In this document: piece by piece, positions 49,876-57,343 of the stretch
Numbering within the stretch: the first letter of the stretch is position 1
How the letters are laid out: each line of letters opens with the position of its first letter
Assembly (NCBI GenBank): GCA_910586855.1
Contig: CAJUJH010000001.1
Coordinates: forward strand, 124,001-188,000
Direction of reading: 5' to 3'
DNA length: 64,000 nt
Source: Candidatus Gastranaerophilales bacterium
GTDB lineage: Bacteria; Cyanobacteriota; Vampirovibrionia; Gastranaerophilales; Gastranaerophilaceae
Program-made: the position numbers and the translations under genes
Notes under the pieces: generated by a model
Told to the model about the DNA's origin: nothing
What the model saw: only the letters and a program-made list of their open reading frames with translations
Databases searched by the model: none

Positions 49876-52605
49876 CTACTCCCTAAACTCCTCCCATTCA
49901 ATTAATACTAAACCATCTCCTCCATTCCCCCCTTTATACGGAACAGAATCCCTGACAGAACCACCCCCGCCACCTGAACCTGATTTAGCTCCATCTTTAC
50001 CATAAGGAGTATCAGATGGTGAGAAACATTTACCTGATATCATATTACCTCCACATCCCCCCATGCCTTCACCATTAGCCGCATATTTATAAATAGCAGT
50101 TGCACCAATTCCTCCATAGCTATCTATACCATCTTCACCTTTAAAACTAACCGATGGAGTTAATAAATTCTTTAATACACCGCCCATACCATGTTCTCCT
50201 TTATTCAATCCTCCGCCATCACCCCCAATACCGCCTTTAGCAGAATATGATTTACCTTTTATCTTAACCACAGTATCTTTACCATTACCCCCTTTATTAC
50301 CGGGTTTGTATTTAGTTGATGCATCATGTTCAATCTCACTTCCCTTACCTCCTTCACCAATAGTTATCTCAATCTTGGTTCCGGCTGTAGCAGATATTAT
50401 TTTCTTTTCTTCAACTATTTCACCACTGCTGCCCCCGCCACCGTTACTATCACCCCACTCTATATATATGTACCCGTCTCCCCCTTTGCCTCCATATCCA
50501 GGGAAATGTCCAGCAGTTGCTACACCGCCTCCGCCTCCGCCTCCAGCTCCATAATTAATAGAATCGCCTCCGTTTGATTCCCTGTTCCCTGCATTACCGC
50601 CATCCATCAATACAGCATCCATAAAATATATGCCCCCGCCCTTACCACCGCTTGAACCTTGAGCTATAGTTTTACCTGAACTTCCATTTAATCCTCCAGT
50701 ACTTCCAACAGTTGTAGGATACTTTCCTGTCCAGTCATTAAACCCTGCACTATTTAATCCCTTTCCTAATCCATAGAAAGAACTTAGATTATCAGATGTT
50801 GAATACTTTCCTCCTTCTCCCCCTGCAACAGATTTAAGCACAGCACCTGCATTATTTGTAATATATGTATTACCCCCATTATTACCATTAGATGAATAAT
50901 TCCTCTGCTGACTTCCTCCATTTCCTATATGAAAGTTAAGATAACTTCCTGGAGTTACATCTATTTCTCCAATCCACACTTCTCCACCACCTCCACCAGA
51001 TCCACCATTAGAATATGTATTATACTTACACTTCAGTGCATTATTTGTTGCATTCCATGATATGCGAAGTGCCCCTGGTTTACCATCATTGTCTGGGTCT
51101 CCGCCATTACAATAATTGCCTCCAAAAATATTCACAGGAAGTTTACCGCCAGCTCCTACAATGGAATAGCTCTTTCCTGATAATACTGGTGTAGTACCTG
51201 AAACACCATATTTGGCGCCTCCTCCTGCACCGCTTAGCATCTCTTTCGCATAACAGCCTATCCCGCTAGGTGAAGTTGTGCAAGTTCCGCATGATGCGCC
51301 AGCTGCTCCACCCCCTGCACCTGCGCCTCCGGAACCACAGTGCATGTATCCAGCTCCACCCCCGCCCCCGCCTCCTTCAGGGCCTCCGCCTCCACCCCCG
51401 CCGGCTCCACCATTAACTATGCAAAAGCCAGAACCTCCTGCTCCACCCCCGCCCGATACAATAAATAATGCGGAGCTAGAGCTATTCATAAGAATTGTAG
51501 GTCCGCCACCCCCACCCCCACCAGTATTGCAGTTTGGGGTTGCTCCGCCTCCACCCCCGCCATAATATCCTCCTCTGCCGCCTTGTGTGCCGCCACCGCC
51601 ATCAGTGCCTCCACCATAAGAGCTAAGTGTTCCGATACCATTTCCCCCTGCGGTTGGAGAAAGTGAAGAGTTGCATCTTGCAGCATTGCCTTTGCCGCCA
51701 TTTCCGCCATATGTCCCGCCCGCTGCAGATATTTTGGTTATGCAGGTTGCGTCTGTATAGCTATTTTCATGACCCCCGCCTCCTCCTGCACCTGAACTAA
51801 ACCCGGCAGCTGATGCGTTAGTATCTGCACCAAGTGTTGCCTTGCCTGGAATACGAACAATATAATTATCAGTAAGATTAATACCATTCTGTGTTTTGTA
51901 ACCTCCAGAGCCACCACCTGCTTGATTATTCCAGCTCCCAGCTCCCCCGGCCCCGCATCCTGTCACATTAACACTCAAAGATGTAATATTAGATTCCCAT
52001 TTTTCATATCCGCTTGATTTACATTTACTATCAATTGTCGGATGAAACTTTGATTCAGTTTTCGTCGTAATCAAATCACTTATCTTTTGATTCTTAAATT
52101 CACCCCCTGTATTCTTTGGTTCAGTATTAGCAGGGTCAGAATCCTTGTATTCATAATATCCCTCCTTAAGATTCCCCAACTGATTAGCAAGCACAATCCC
52201 CCCGCTTGCTCCTCCGCCTCCAGCACCTACCATATATACTCTTATCTTTTTAACCCCATCTGGTACCTTCCAATTATTTTCACTTGCCGTTATTATCTTG
52301 GAACCAAATGTAGCACTTCCCCCTGCTCCTCCTCCGCCTATCATAGATATTCTTACATTAATTGCATTATTGGGAATAGTAAAACTGTTATCATCAGTTC
52401 CATTCTTACTTACATCATCAAACACTGCAAAATGTTCACTGGTATTTCTTCCAACCCCTGATACATTAATATTCTCATTACCCATCCTCTTTGTCATTAC
52501 AGGAGCTAATGCTGCAAGTAACAATGAAGCAACCAACAATGCCATAAGCATTTCTACTAATGAGAAGCCCCCGTATTTGTGCAGATGTTTAGATAACTTT
52601 ATCAT
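49876..52605 (-). CDS. Giant glycine-rich prepilin-like protein, locus E
   Basis: This 909-residue protein has a short leader (MIKLSKHLHKYGG), prepilin-like site GG|FSLVEM, hydrophobic helix and APVMTKRM. It opens with NSFTIPNNAINVRISMIGGG and NWKVPDGVKKIRVYMVGAGG, the same two-module start as locus B. It shares longer blocks with B (YGAGGGGGGGV, GYGGKGGDGYIYIEWG). The densest Gly runs of the window are here (about residues 335-450, with up to eight Gly in a row). The C-terminal cap is GDGLVLIEWEEFRE. The ribosome site AAGGAG precedes ATG 52605. B and E form a second subtype beside C and D. Confidence 0.88.
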   Translation of the reverse strand: MIKLSKHLHKYGGFSLVEMLMALLVASLLLAALAPVMTKRMGNENINVSGVGRNTSEHFAVFDDVSKNGTDDNSFTIPNNAINVRISMIGGGGAGGSATFGSKIITASENNWKVPDGVKKIRVYMVGAGGGGASGGIVLANQLGNLKEGYYEYKDSDPANTEPKNTGGEFKNQKISDLITTKTESKFHPTIDSKCKSSGYEKWESNITSLSVNVTGCGAGGAGSWNNQAGGGSGGYKTQNGINLTDNYIVRIPGKATLGADTNASAAGFSSGAGGGGGHENSYTDATCITKISAAGGTYGGNGGKGNAARCNSSLSPTAGGNGIGTLSSYGGGTDGGGGTQGGRGGYYGGGGGGATPNCNTGGGGGGGPTILMNSSSSALFIVSGGGGAGGSGFCIVNGGAGGGGGGGPEGGGGGGGAGYMHCGSGGAGAGGGAAGASCGTCTTSPSGIGCYAKEMLSGAGGGAKYGVSGTTPVLSGKSYSIVGAGGKLPVNIFGGNYCNGGDPDNDGKPGALRISWNATNNALKCKYNTYSNGGSGGGGGEVWIGEIDVTPGSYLNFHIGNGGSQQRNYSSNGNNGGNTYITNNAGAVLKSVAGGEGGKYSTSDNLSSFYGLGKGLNSAGFNDWTGKYPTTVGSTGGLNGSSGKTIAQGSSGGKGGGIYFMDAVLMDGGNAGNRESNGGDSINYGAGGGGGGGVATAGHFPGYGGKGGDGYIYIEWGDSNGGGGSSGEIVEEKKIISATAGTKIEITIGEGGKGSEIEHDASTKYKPGNKGGNGKDTVVKIKGKSYSAKGGIGGDGGGLNKGEHGMGGVLKNLLTPSVSFKGEDGIDSYGGIGATAIYKYAANGEGMGGCGGNMISGKCFSPSDTPYGKDGAKSGSGGGGGSVRDSVPYKGGNGGDGLVLIEWEEFRE

Positions 52606-52657
52606 ATTTAATATTCTCCTTAAAATATATACGTTTATTGAATATTAGCCACTTGGT

Positions 52658-52673
52658 ATTACATGTGTGTAAT
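52658..52673. promoter_or_regulatory. Palindrome, candidate operator of locus E
   Basis: ATTACA-TGTG-TGTAAT is an inverted repeat between the divergent genes. A second copy of the half-site (ATTACATGTATG) lies at 52699-52710, overlapping the regulator start, which suggests autorepression. Confidence 0.55.
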
Positions 52674-52707
52674 GGAATATTATTATGATAGCACTAGAAT
52701 TACATGT

Positions 52708-52959
52708 ATGCAACAGCAGGATAAAAAACTACTGAAATTAATAGGTAAAAGGATAAAAAAACTGAGACTTGAAAAGAACAGGTCTTTAAACAGTTTTGCC
52801 TTTAATGAATGTTTAATAACCTCTGCAACCTTGAGCCGGGTAGAAAATGGGCTTGTAGATTTAAAATTTACAACTTTAATAAAAATAGCAAATGCGCTTG
52901 AGATTCCCCCATCAAAACTTTTAGAAAATTTTGATTTTAAATATACGGAATTATATTAA
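52708..52959 (+). CDS. XRE-type HTH regulator of locus E
   Basis: The protein is 83 residues from ATG 52708 (MQQQDKKLLKLIGKRIKKLR). An ATG at 52663 would add 15 residues but lies inside the operator. The helix-turn-helix region reads LNSFAFNECLITSATLSRVE NGL, more divergent than in the other copies, then FTTLIKIANALEIPPSKLLE. It is divergent from the locus E giant gene, about 100 bp away. No clear ribosome site precedes it, so the message may be leaderless or weakly translated. Its 3' end overlaps the convergent microprotein by 4 bp. Confidence 0.85.
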   Translation: MQQQDKKLLKLIGKRIKKLRLEKNRSLNSFAFNECLITSATLSRVENGLVDLKFTTLIKIANALEIPPSKLLENFDFKYTELY

Positions 52960-53111
52960 TTTTTCTTACTTTTTTCTTTCATAAAAAGGATTCTTTGAAT
53001 AAATTCGCGCTCGGAATTTATGGAAAGAAGAAGGTCAAAAACTTGTTTTATATCTAATTCCATAGCAGCTAATCTTGTTTTTATGATTTTATCAGTGTCT
53101 ATTGTGCTCAT
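52956..53111 (-). CDS. Microprotein, 51 aa, homologue of 49396-49548
   Basis: The minus strand reads MSTIDTDKIIKTRLAAMELD, IKQVFDLLLSINSEREFIQR, ending ILFMKEKSKKN. Over 50 aligned positions most are identical or similar to the microprotein at 49396, with the DNA diverged at synonymous sites. GGAGAT precedes the ATG. It is divergent from the XRE gene at 53215 across a 103-bp gap that holds a TTGGTAG/CTACCAA palindrome. Two helices with a Glu-Arg-Glu turn are predicted. The function is unknown. Confidence 0.78.
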   Translation of the reverse strand: MSTIDTDKIIKTRLAAMELDIKQVFDLLLSINSEREFIQRILFMKEKSKKN

Positions 53112-53163
53112 CTTATCTCCATGTTGGTAAATATACCTGTCAGCCTATATTTATATACAATTT

Positions 53164-53182
53164 TTGGTAGTATGTCTACCAA
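53164..53182. promoter_or_regulatory. Palindrome between microprotein and XRE gene
   Basis: TTGGTAG and CTACCAA are exact arms around TATGT. A second related site, GGTA-AATA-TACC, is at 53126-53137, and a half-site TTTACCA lies near 53195. Confidence 0.6.
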
Positions 53183-53214
53183 TTTTATTCTAAATTTACC
53201 ACTAAAATAAAACT

Positions 53215-53436
53215 ATGACAAATACTACCAGTAAAATATTACAAAGAATCAGAAAAAATGTTAAAACTTTAAGAAAAAAAGCCAAATTAACACAAGTGCA
53301 ACTTGCTTTTAGAGCAGATTTAAGTCCTGATTACATACCTAAACTTGAGCAAGGAAAAAATTTTCCAAGCATAGCAGCTCTTTGCAAGCTTGCTGATGTT
53401 TTAAAAATTGACCCCCATGAATTTTTAAAACCATAA
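53215..53436 (+). CDS. Small XRE-type HTH regulator paired with a microprotein
   Basis: This 73-residue single-domain XRE protein has the helix-turn-helix LTQVQLAFRADLSPDYIPKL EQG at about 25-47 and the ending PSIAALCKLADVLKIDPHEF. It is divergent from the microprotein at 52956. It is the intact model against which the frameshifted copy at 34005 can be read. The 3' end lies 2 bp before the -35 of the 6S-like RNA promoter. Confidence 0.9.
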   Translation: MTNTTSKILQRIRKNVKTLRKKAKLTQVQLAFRADLSPDYIPKLEQGKNFPSIAALCKLADVLKIDPHEFLKP

Positions 53437-53438
53437 TA

Positions 53439-53467
53439 TTGAAATTAGTTTTTTGATGATGTATAAT
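53439..53467 (+). promoter_or_regulatory. Near-consensus sigma-70 promoter of the structured RNA
   Basis: -35 TTGAAA (53439-53444) and -10 TATAAT (53462-53467) are exactly 17 bp apart. No open frame follows for 180 bp. Confidence 0.75.
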
Positions 53468-53472
53468 AATAT

Positions 53473-53645
53473 AGGGCGAGAGTGCTAGGAACACTCTCTT
53501 TAAAAACCCTAGTGATTATTTTTGAGCGCTATAATTATCAACAAGATAAGCAATAGCGCTTTTTCAGTAATAAACACTTGCTGCCTCACCTCCTCTCCAA
53601 CTCAAGTTAACAACTGTGTTGTTTGGAGCGAGGAATCGCCTATAG
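53473..53645 (+). ncRNA. 6S-like structured RNA candidate
   Basis: The 173-nt region closes on itself. The ends ATAGGGCGA and TCGCCTAT pair. AGTG/CACT with TTATT/AATAA and then AGCGCTAT/ATAGCGCT form a long apical arm. Between them is a wide asymmetric bubble with small hairpins on each side (GAGTG/CACTC and CTCCAA/TTGGAG). A closing stem, a central bubble and a long terminal arm within about 180 nt is the plan of 6S RNA, which binds RNA polymerase. Sequence identity to known 6S RNAs was not recognised, so a different ncRNA is possible. Confidence 0.5.
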
Positions 53646-53714
53646 GGTTTACCCAGTATCATTTTATAAATAAATTTATGTTTTTAAATCATTTATAAAT
53701 TGTAATTATCATAC

Positions 53715-54296
53715 TTAAAATAAGAATAAATCCGACTTAAATTTAAGGTTTTGGGATTTTACAATATCATCATCAAAAACAGTTCCTGCGGTTATGCCAA
53801 AATTTCCTGCTTTAAAAAATTTAGGCGAATATTGCACCCCTACCTCATTTTCATAAATTCTTGTATCGTAGTTAAATTTATTTGTAAAAGTTAAAGATAA
53901 ATCATCGTTAAGCCTTAAACTTGGGGTTAAATAATAATTTTTTGAATTTATGCTTGCGTTTGGGTTTTGATATTTAACCGAAAATCCTCCGGTTAAAGAT
54001 AAACGTCCGCTGGGATTTAGGGTTGCTCCGGTTGAAGTTTTGTAATCTTCCACCATATAATCATTTAAACTTTTATTTGAATTTGAAAAAAATGAAATCC
54101 CCCCTGCTTTATATTCAAGCCCTGTTTTTTCTTTTTCAAAGGTTTGTTTATATATTGAAGGCAGGCTTTTATCAAAATTCAGCTGCATTTTTTCAGGTTC
54201 AATAAAAATTTCATCACCGAATAACTCCTCTTCATATGCAAAAGAAGGGCATATCAATGATGAAATTAAAACCAGTATTAAGACAATATATCTCAT
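53715..54296 (-). CDS. Small outer-membrane beta-barrel-like protein
   Basis: This 193-residue protein has a signal peptide (YIVLILVLISSLICPSFA). Alternating-hydrophobicity strands follow, such as RLSLTGGFSVKYQNP, YYLTPSLRLNDDLSLTFTNK and NEVGVQYSPKFFKAGNFGIT. The last residues LKFKSDLFLF end in an aromatic residue, the usual C-terminal signature of barrel proteins. The pattern suggests about eight strands. It supports a diderm envelope. The gene is alone and convergent to the 6S-like RNA. Confidence 0.75.
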   Translation of the reverse strand: MRYIVLILVLISSLICPSFAYEEELFGDEIFIEPEKMQLNFDKSLPSIYKQTFEKEKTGLEYKAGGISFFSNSNKSLNDYMVEDYKTSTGATLNPSGRLSLTGGFSVKYQNPNASINSKNYYLTPSLRLNDDLSLTFTNKFNYDTRIYENEVGVQYSPKFFKAGNFGITAGTVFDDDIVKSQNLKFKSDLFLF

Positions 54297-54364
54297 ACCA
54301 AAATTTTAAACTATCATGTTAAAATTTCAATATTTTGTGGAACTTAAAGAACTAAAAGGGGTTT

Positions 54365-54529
54365 TTAAAAGTAAGACTTTCCGTAAGAATGCAAATCTGT
54401 TTTTCCAAGATTTTTTAAATATGCATTTTTAAATTCTTCACTTGAAACCTGTTCTACAATTGAAGGTACGCCAATTAATAATAAATAGCATACAACCGCG
54501 AAACATACTAAATTAATTACTTCAAACAT
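54365..54529 (-). CDS. 54-residue single-TM protein
   Basis: The minus strand has GAGGTAG and then ATG 54529. The product has one TM helix near the N-terminus (NLVCFAVVCYLLLIGVPSIV) and a polar tail (EEFKNAYLKNLGKTDLHSYG). It fills the otherwise empty 359-bp gap between two larger genes. A good ribosome site, a sensible TM topology and a charged tail support it. No family is recognised. The resemblance of the LLLIGVPSIV segment to photosystem II PsbZ is superficial. Confidence 0.6.
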   Translation of the reverse strand: MFEVINLVCFAVVCYLLLIGVPSIVEQVSSEEFKNAYLKNLGKTDLHSYGKSYF

Positions 54530-54655
54530 TACTGTCTACCTCGTTTCTTTAAACTAAACTTCCTTGATATTTTTAACTTCGGTATTTTGGAATTAAAACT
54601 TTATGATTTTTTGAAAATATGTAATAAAAATTAACATTGCTTAAAAGGAATAACT

Positions 54656-55108
54656 ATGAAAAACGGATATAATATTGAAAAACTTATAAATTTACTTTCC
54701 TGTTCTCACTGCGGCACAAGCTTTGATGAAAGCTGCATCAGCCTTTTAGAAATTAATTACGATACGGTTATGGTAAAAATTGTATGCAAAGAATGCGGCA
54801 AAAAATATGTTTTAGCATTTATGGATTTAAATTTTTCATTTTTCGATGCAACCCTGGGAATGGATGATGCGTTTGAGGAACTTGAAAAATGTGAAGAAAA
54901 AGAAGAAGCAGAGCGCAAAACATCCTATACCGATATTTTTGATTTAGGACTTTATTTTGAAGATACTAAACATAAAACATATGAGCATCTTGATAAAATA
55001 ACATATGATGATGTTTTAGAAGCACATGATTTTATTCAAAATTTTGAAGAAAACTGGCGAAGATTTTTAGATAATAAAAAATATAATCATCATAGCGGGC
55101 TTATTTAA
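54656..55108 (+). CDS. Zinc-ribbon protein upstream of fliJ
   Basis: Residues 13-60 hold two CxxC pairs (LLSCSHCGTSFDESC and KIVCKECGKKYVLAF), a zinc ribbon that looks like a rubredoxin or transcription-factor knuckle. The remaining 90 residues are acidic and helical (FEELEKCEEKEEAERKTSYT). It is 150 residues long, with ribosome site AAAAGGA. It precedes fliJ by 124 bp on the same strand; co-regulation with the flagellar genes is possible but not shown. Confidence 0.7.
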   Translation: MKNGYNIEKLINLLSCSHCGTSFDESCISLLEINYDTVMVKIVCKECGKKYVLAFMDLNFSFFDATLGMDDAFEELEKCEEKEEAERKTSYTDIFDLGLYFEDTKHKTYEHLDKITYDDVLEAHDFIQNFEENWRRFLDNKKYNHHSGLI

Positions 55109-55232
55109 GAAGAGCGAAATTTCTCTAATCCATTCGGTGGATTTTTTGACATTTTTTAAGGTTTCATTAAAAAGAACCTTGGATGATACCGTATAATTAA
55201 TTATATAAGTATCTTAAAAATATTAAACTATT

Positions 55233-55715
55233 ATGCCTTTTCAATACCGTTTGCAAAAATTCTTAGAAATAAGAATAAGAAAAAAAGAAGAACAACTTGA
55301 AGTTGTTCAAAAGTGTCAAAAAGAAGTTATGAGAATTGAAGGTTTGATTGAGGCTAATAATCAAAATATTAAAGATACGAGAATAAATATGCGCAAATCC
55401 GACCCCAGGATGTATGACGGTTTTGACAAGTTTTTAAAGCATCTTTATGAAGAAGGCGAAAAACTTGAACAGCAAAGACAGGAAGCCCTGAAGGTTCTCC
55501 GTAGGGAAGAAGAAATTCTTATGCAAAGAGAGCGTGAAGTTGATGTTTTAGAAAAACATAAAGAGCATAAAAAAGAAGAATATCTTTATGAAGAAAAAAT
55601 GCGCGAACTCAAAACTCTGAATGAAATAGGCTCCCAAAAGCATTTTATGCGAAAAAGGGAAGCTGAATATGAACAAGAAATTGAAGAAATGCTCCAAAGG
55701 CACAAGGAAAAATGA
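55233..55715 (+). CDS. fliJ: FliJ-like flagellar export chaperone component
   Basis: FliJ is a coiled-coil stalk of the flagellar export ATPase. The 160-residue protein starts with FQYRLQKFLEIRIRKKEEQL, the typical FliJ opening, and is one long antiparallel coiled coil of charged heptads up to the C-terminus. It overlaps the next gene by 4 bp (ATGA). The order fliJ, unknown, flagellar rod-like gene suggests a flagellar sub-operon. FliJ sequences are weakly conserved, so the call leans on the opening, coiled coil and context. Confidence 0.8.
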   Translation: MPFQYRLQKFLEIRIRKKEEQLEVVQKCQKEVMRIEGLIEANNQNIKDTRINMRKSDPRMYDGFDKFLKHLYEEGEKLEQQRQEALKVLRREEEILMQREREVDVLEKHKEHKKEEYLYEEKMRELKTLNEIGSQKHFMRKREAEYEQEIEEMLQRHKEK

Positions 55716-56368
55716 ACATAGAAAGCCAGAATAAACAATATAATAATGATTTTCAGGGCGGTACTTTAAAAGGTGCTCTAAGCCATGCTGCGCTTGGCGG
55801 AGATAATTTGGCACAAAATCCTTATATGGCGCAAAACACCGGCAGTGCTTCTTTTAAAGATATATTAAATAGTGAAATGCCATTGCTTGATAATGAAATT
55901 GACGATATTTTGGAATCTTTGGAATTTATCCAAAGCATAAATCTTGATACCGTAAATATTGATAAAGCGGATGCAATGTTTTTTATAAACGTTGTAAATC
56001 AGGCAGGATATACAAATTACACCATTCAAAATGACGGCAGCATAATTGACGCTTCAAATTATAAAAGTATTGAGGTTTCAAAAACCTTGTCTGATGTACT
56101 TTCTAAAATTCAAAATACAAAACAGGCTGTAAGGCTTGATTTTGATAACAATGTAACCGTTGTTTTAAGGATGTCTGAAGATGGGAAAATAAATGCACAC
56201 TTTATCCCTGGGGATAAAGCAGTTGAAGAGTATTTGAAAAATAATATCCCCTATTTGAAACAAAGGTTTGAAGAACAAAATATTCCATATGCAAATCTAA
56301 GTTACAAAGGACAACAGCAAAGACAGAATAATAACGGGCAAAACAACAAGGAGAAAAATAATGAATGA
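55712..56368 (+). CDS. Hypothetical protein in the flagellar sub-operon
   Basis: This 218-residue protein is not recognised. It has a low-complexity Asn/Gln-rich N-terminus (NIESQNKQYNNDFQGGTLKG). A middle helical domain follows (LPLLDNEIDDILESLEFIQ-like), with a beta segment ending QAVRLDFDNNVTVVLRMSED. The C-terminal tail is Gln/Asn-rich (QQQRQNNNGQNNKEKNN). The polar tails and folded middle resemble hook-length control (FliK)-type proteins, which is suggested also by its position after fliJ and before a rod/hook gene. That is inference; no FliK motif was found. Confidence 0.6.
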   Translation: MNIESQNKQYNNDFQGGTLKGALSHAALGGDNLAQNPYMAQNTGSASFKDILNSEMPLLDNEIDDILESLEFIQSINLDTVNIDKADAMFFINVVNQAGYTNYTIQNDGSIIDASNYKSIEVSKTLSDVLSKIQNTKQAVRLDFDNNVTVVLRMSEDGKINAHFIPGDKAVEEYLKNNIPYLKQRFEEQNIPYANLSYKGQQQRQNNNGQNNKEKNNE

Positions 56369-57194
56369 TGCTTATGTAAATGCGCTTAATACCCAAAAAG
56401 CCACTCAGGGCTGGATGGATGCTGTTTCAGAAAACATGGTTAATATTTATACGCCCGGCTATAGAGAAAGCAAGGTAACGTTCAAAACTTTCCTTGATTC
56501 TACATACTCTGATACCTATATGAGAAGTACAGGGCAAGGAAAAGCAACCCCCGGTACATCTGATGAGAACGTATTTTTAGAAGGGGCAGGCTTTTTTGTT
56601 TTAAGAAATGAAAACGGAAAACTTGCCTATACACGCCTTGGCGAATTTAAATTTGACGGGGACGGCGTTTATAAAGCAGCTGACGGTTCTGTGGTTCAAG
56701 GGTATATTATGAACGATAAGGGCGAAATTGTAAGCGGCACAAAATCTTTAAGCCAGGAAGATTTTGATAAATCTATGGCAGAAGGCGGAGCTTTATCAAT
56801 CCCTACAACCGAAATTAAACTTTGGGTTGACCCTGATAATGGTAAATACTTGGGTAAATATGATGAGTATGAAATAAAAGAAGACGGTATTTTATACGGA
56901 AAAGCAAATAACGGTAAAGATACAACACCTTTATATAAATTATCCGTTATGAATTTCCACAATCCCCTAGGGCTTTTTGAATACAAACAAGGGCAGTTTG
57001 TTGAAACGGAAGAATCCGGAAAACCCGTTATGGGCAGGGGTGAAATAAGAAGCGGGCTTTTAGAGTTATCAAATGCCGATTTTAAAGCCAATATTTCATA
57101 CTACCAGCAGGCAAAAATGCAGCTTGAACTTTCAAATAAGATGATTTCAAGCTATAAAGAATTGCTTCAAAACGCAATCTCATTGATGGGATAG
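56361..57194 (+). CDS. Flagellar basal-body rod/hook family protein
   Basis: The 277-residue protein has the FlgE/F/G N-terminal helix (YVNALNTQKATQGWMDAVSE NMVNIYTPGYRESKV), normally ending in NxANxxTxGY; here it reads NMVNIYTPGY. The middle has VFLEGAGFFVLRNENGKLAY, the usual 'GGFF/F' strand, and the C-terminal helix has QAKMQLELSNKMISSYKELL. This is a distal rod or hook-type subunit; FlgF/FlgG-like is most likely by length. It overlaps the preceding gene by 8 bp. Other rod genes are not in this window. Confidence 0.85.
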   Translation: MNDAYVNALNTQKATQGWMDAVSENMVNIYTPGYRESKVTFKTFLDSTYSDTYMRSTGQGKATPGTSDENVFLEGAGFFVLRNENGKLAYTRLGEFKFDGDGVYKAADGSVVQGYIMNDKGEIVSGTKSLSQEDFDKSMAEGGALSIPTTEIKLWVDPDNGKYLGKYDEYEIKEDGILYGKANNGKDTTPLYKLSVMNFHNPLGLFEYKQGQFVETEESGKPVMGRGEIRSGLLELSNADFKANISYYQQAKMQLELSNKMISSYKELLQNAISLMG

Positions 57195-57343
57195 TTTTGT
57201 ATGGTTTTTTGCTTATTTCTTTCTAAACTCTTAGTGTATGGGAAGATATGACAAAATATAATTTAATAGGTGCTTATACTGCGCATTGGTCTTTATTTTT
57301 AAAACCAATGCTTTTTATTTGGTTTTAAGATATAATTAATTTA

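Noticed and set aside
10404..52605. Collagen-like triple helix for the Gly-rich bodies
   Set aside because: There is no strict G-X-Y period; Gly occurs in runs of four to eight separated by beta-type segments.
10404..52605. Diversity-generating retroelement acting on the giant genes
   Set aside because: No reverse transcriptase gene and no template/variable repeat pair with adenine-directed changes were seen in the window.
10404..52605. Prophage tail-fibre origin of the Gly-rich genes
   Set aside because: No integrase, capsid, terminase or lysis gene is nearby; the copies are single genes between housekeeping genes and carry a prepilin signal.
53541..53566. Simple terminator at AGCGCTAT/ATAGCGCT plus Ts
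   Set aside because: The stem extends outward with AGTG/CACT and TTATT/AATAA, so it is better read as the apical arm of a larger RNA, although partial termination there cannot be excluded.
54365..54529. Photosystem II PsbZ-like protein
   Set aside because: Only a short hydrophobic segment is similar; the second TM helix of PsbZ is missing and no photosynthesis gene is present.
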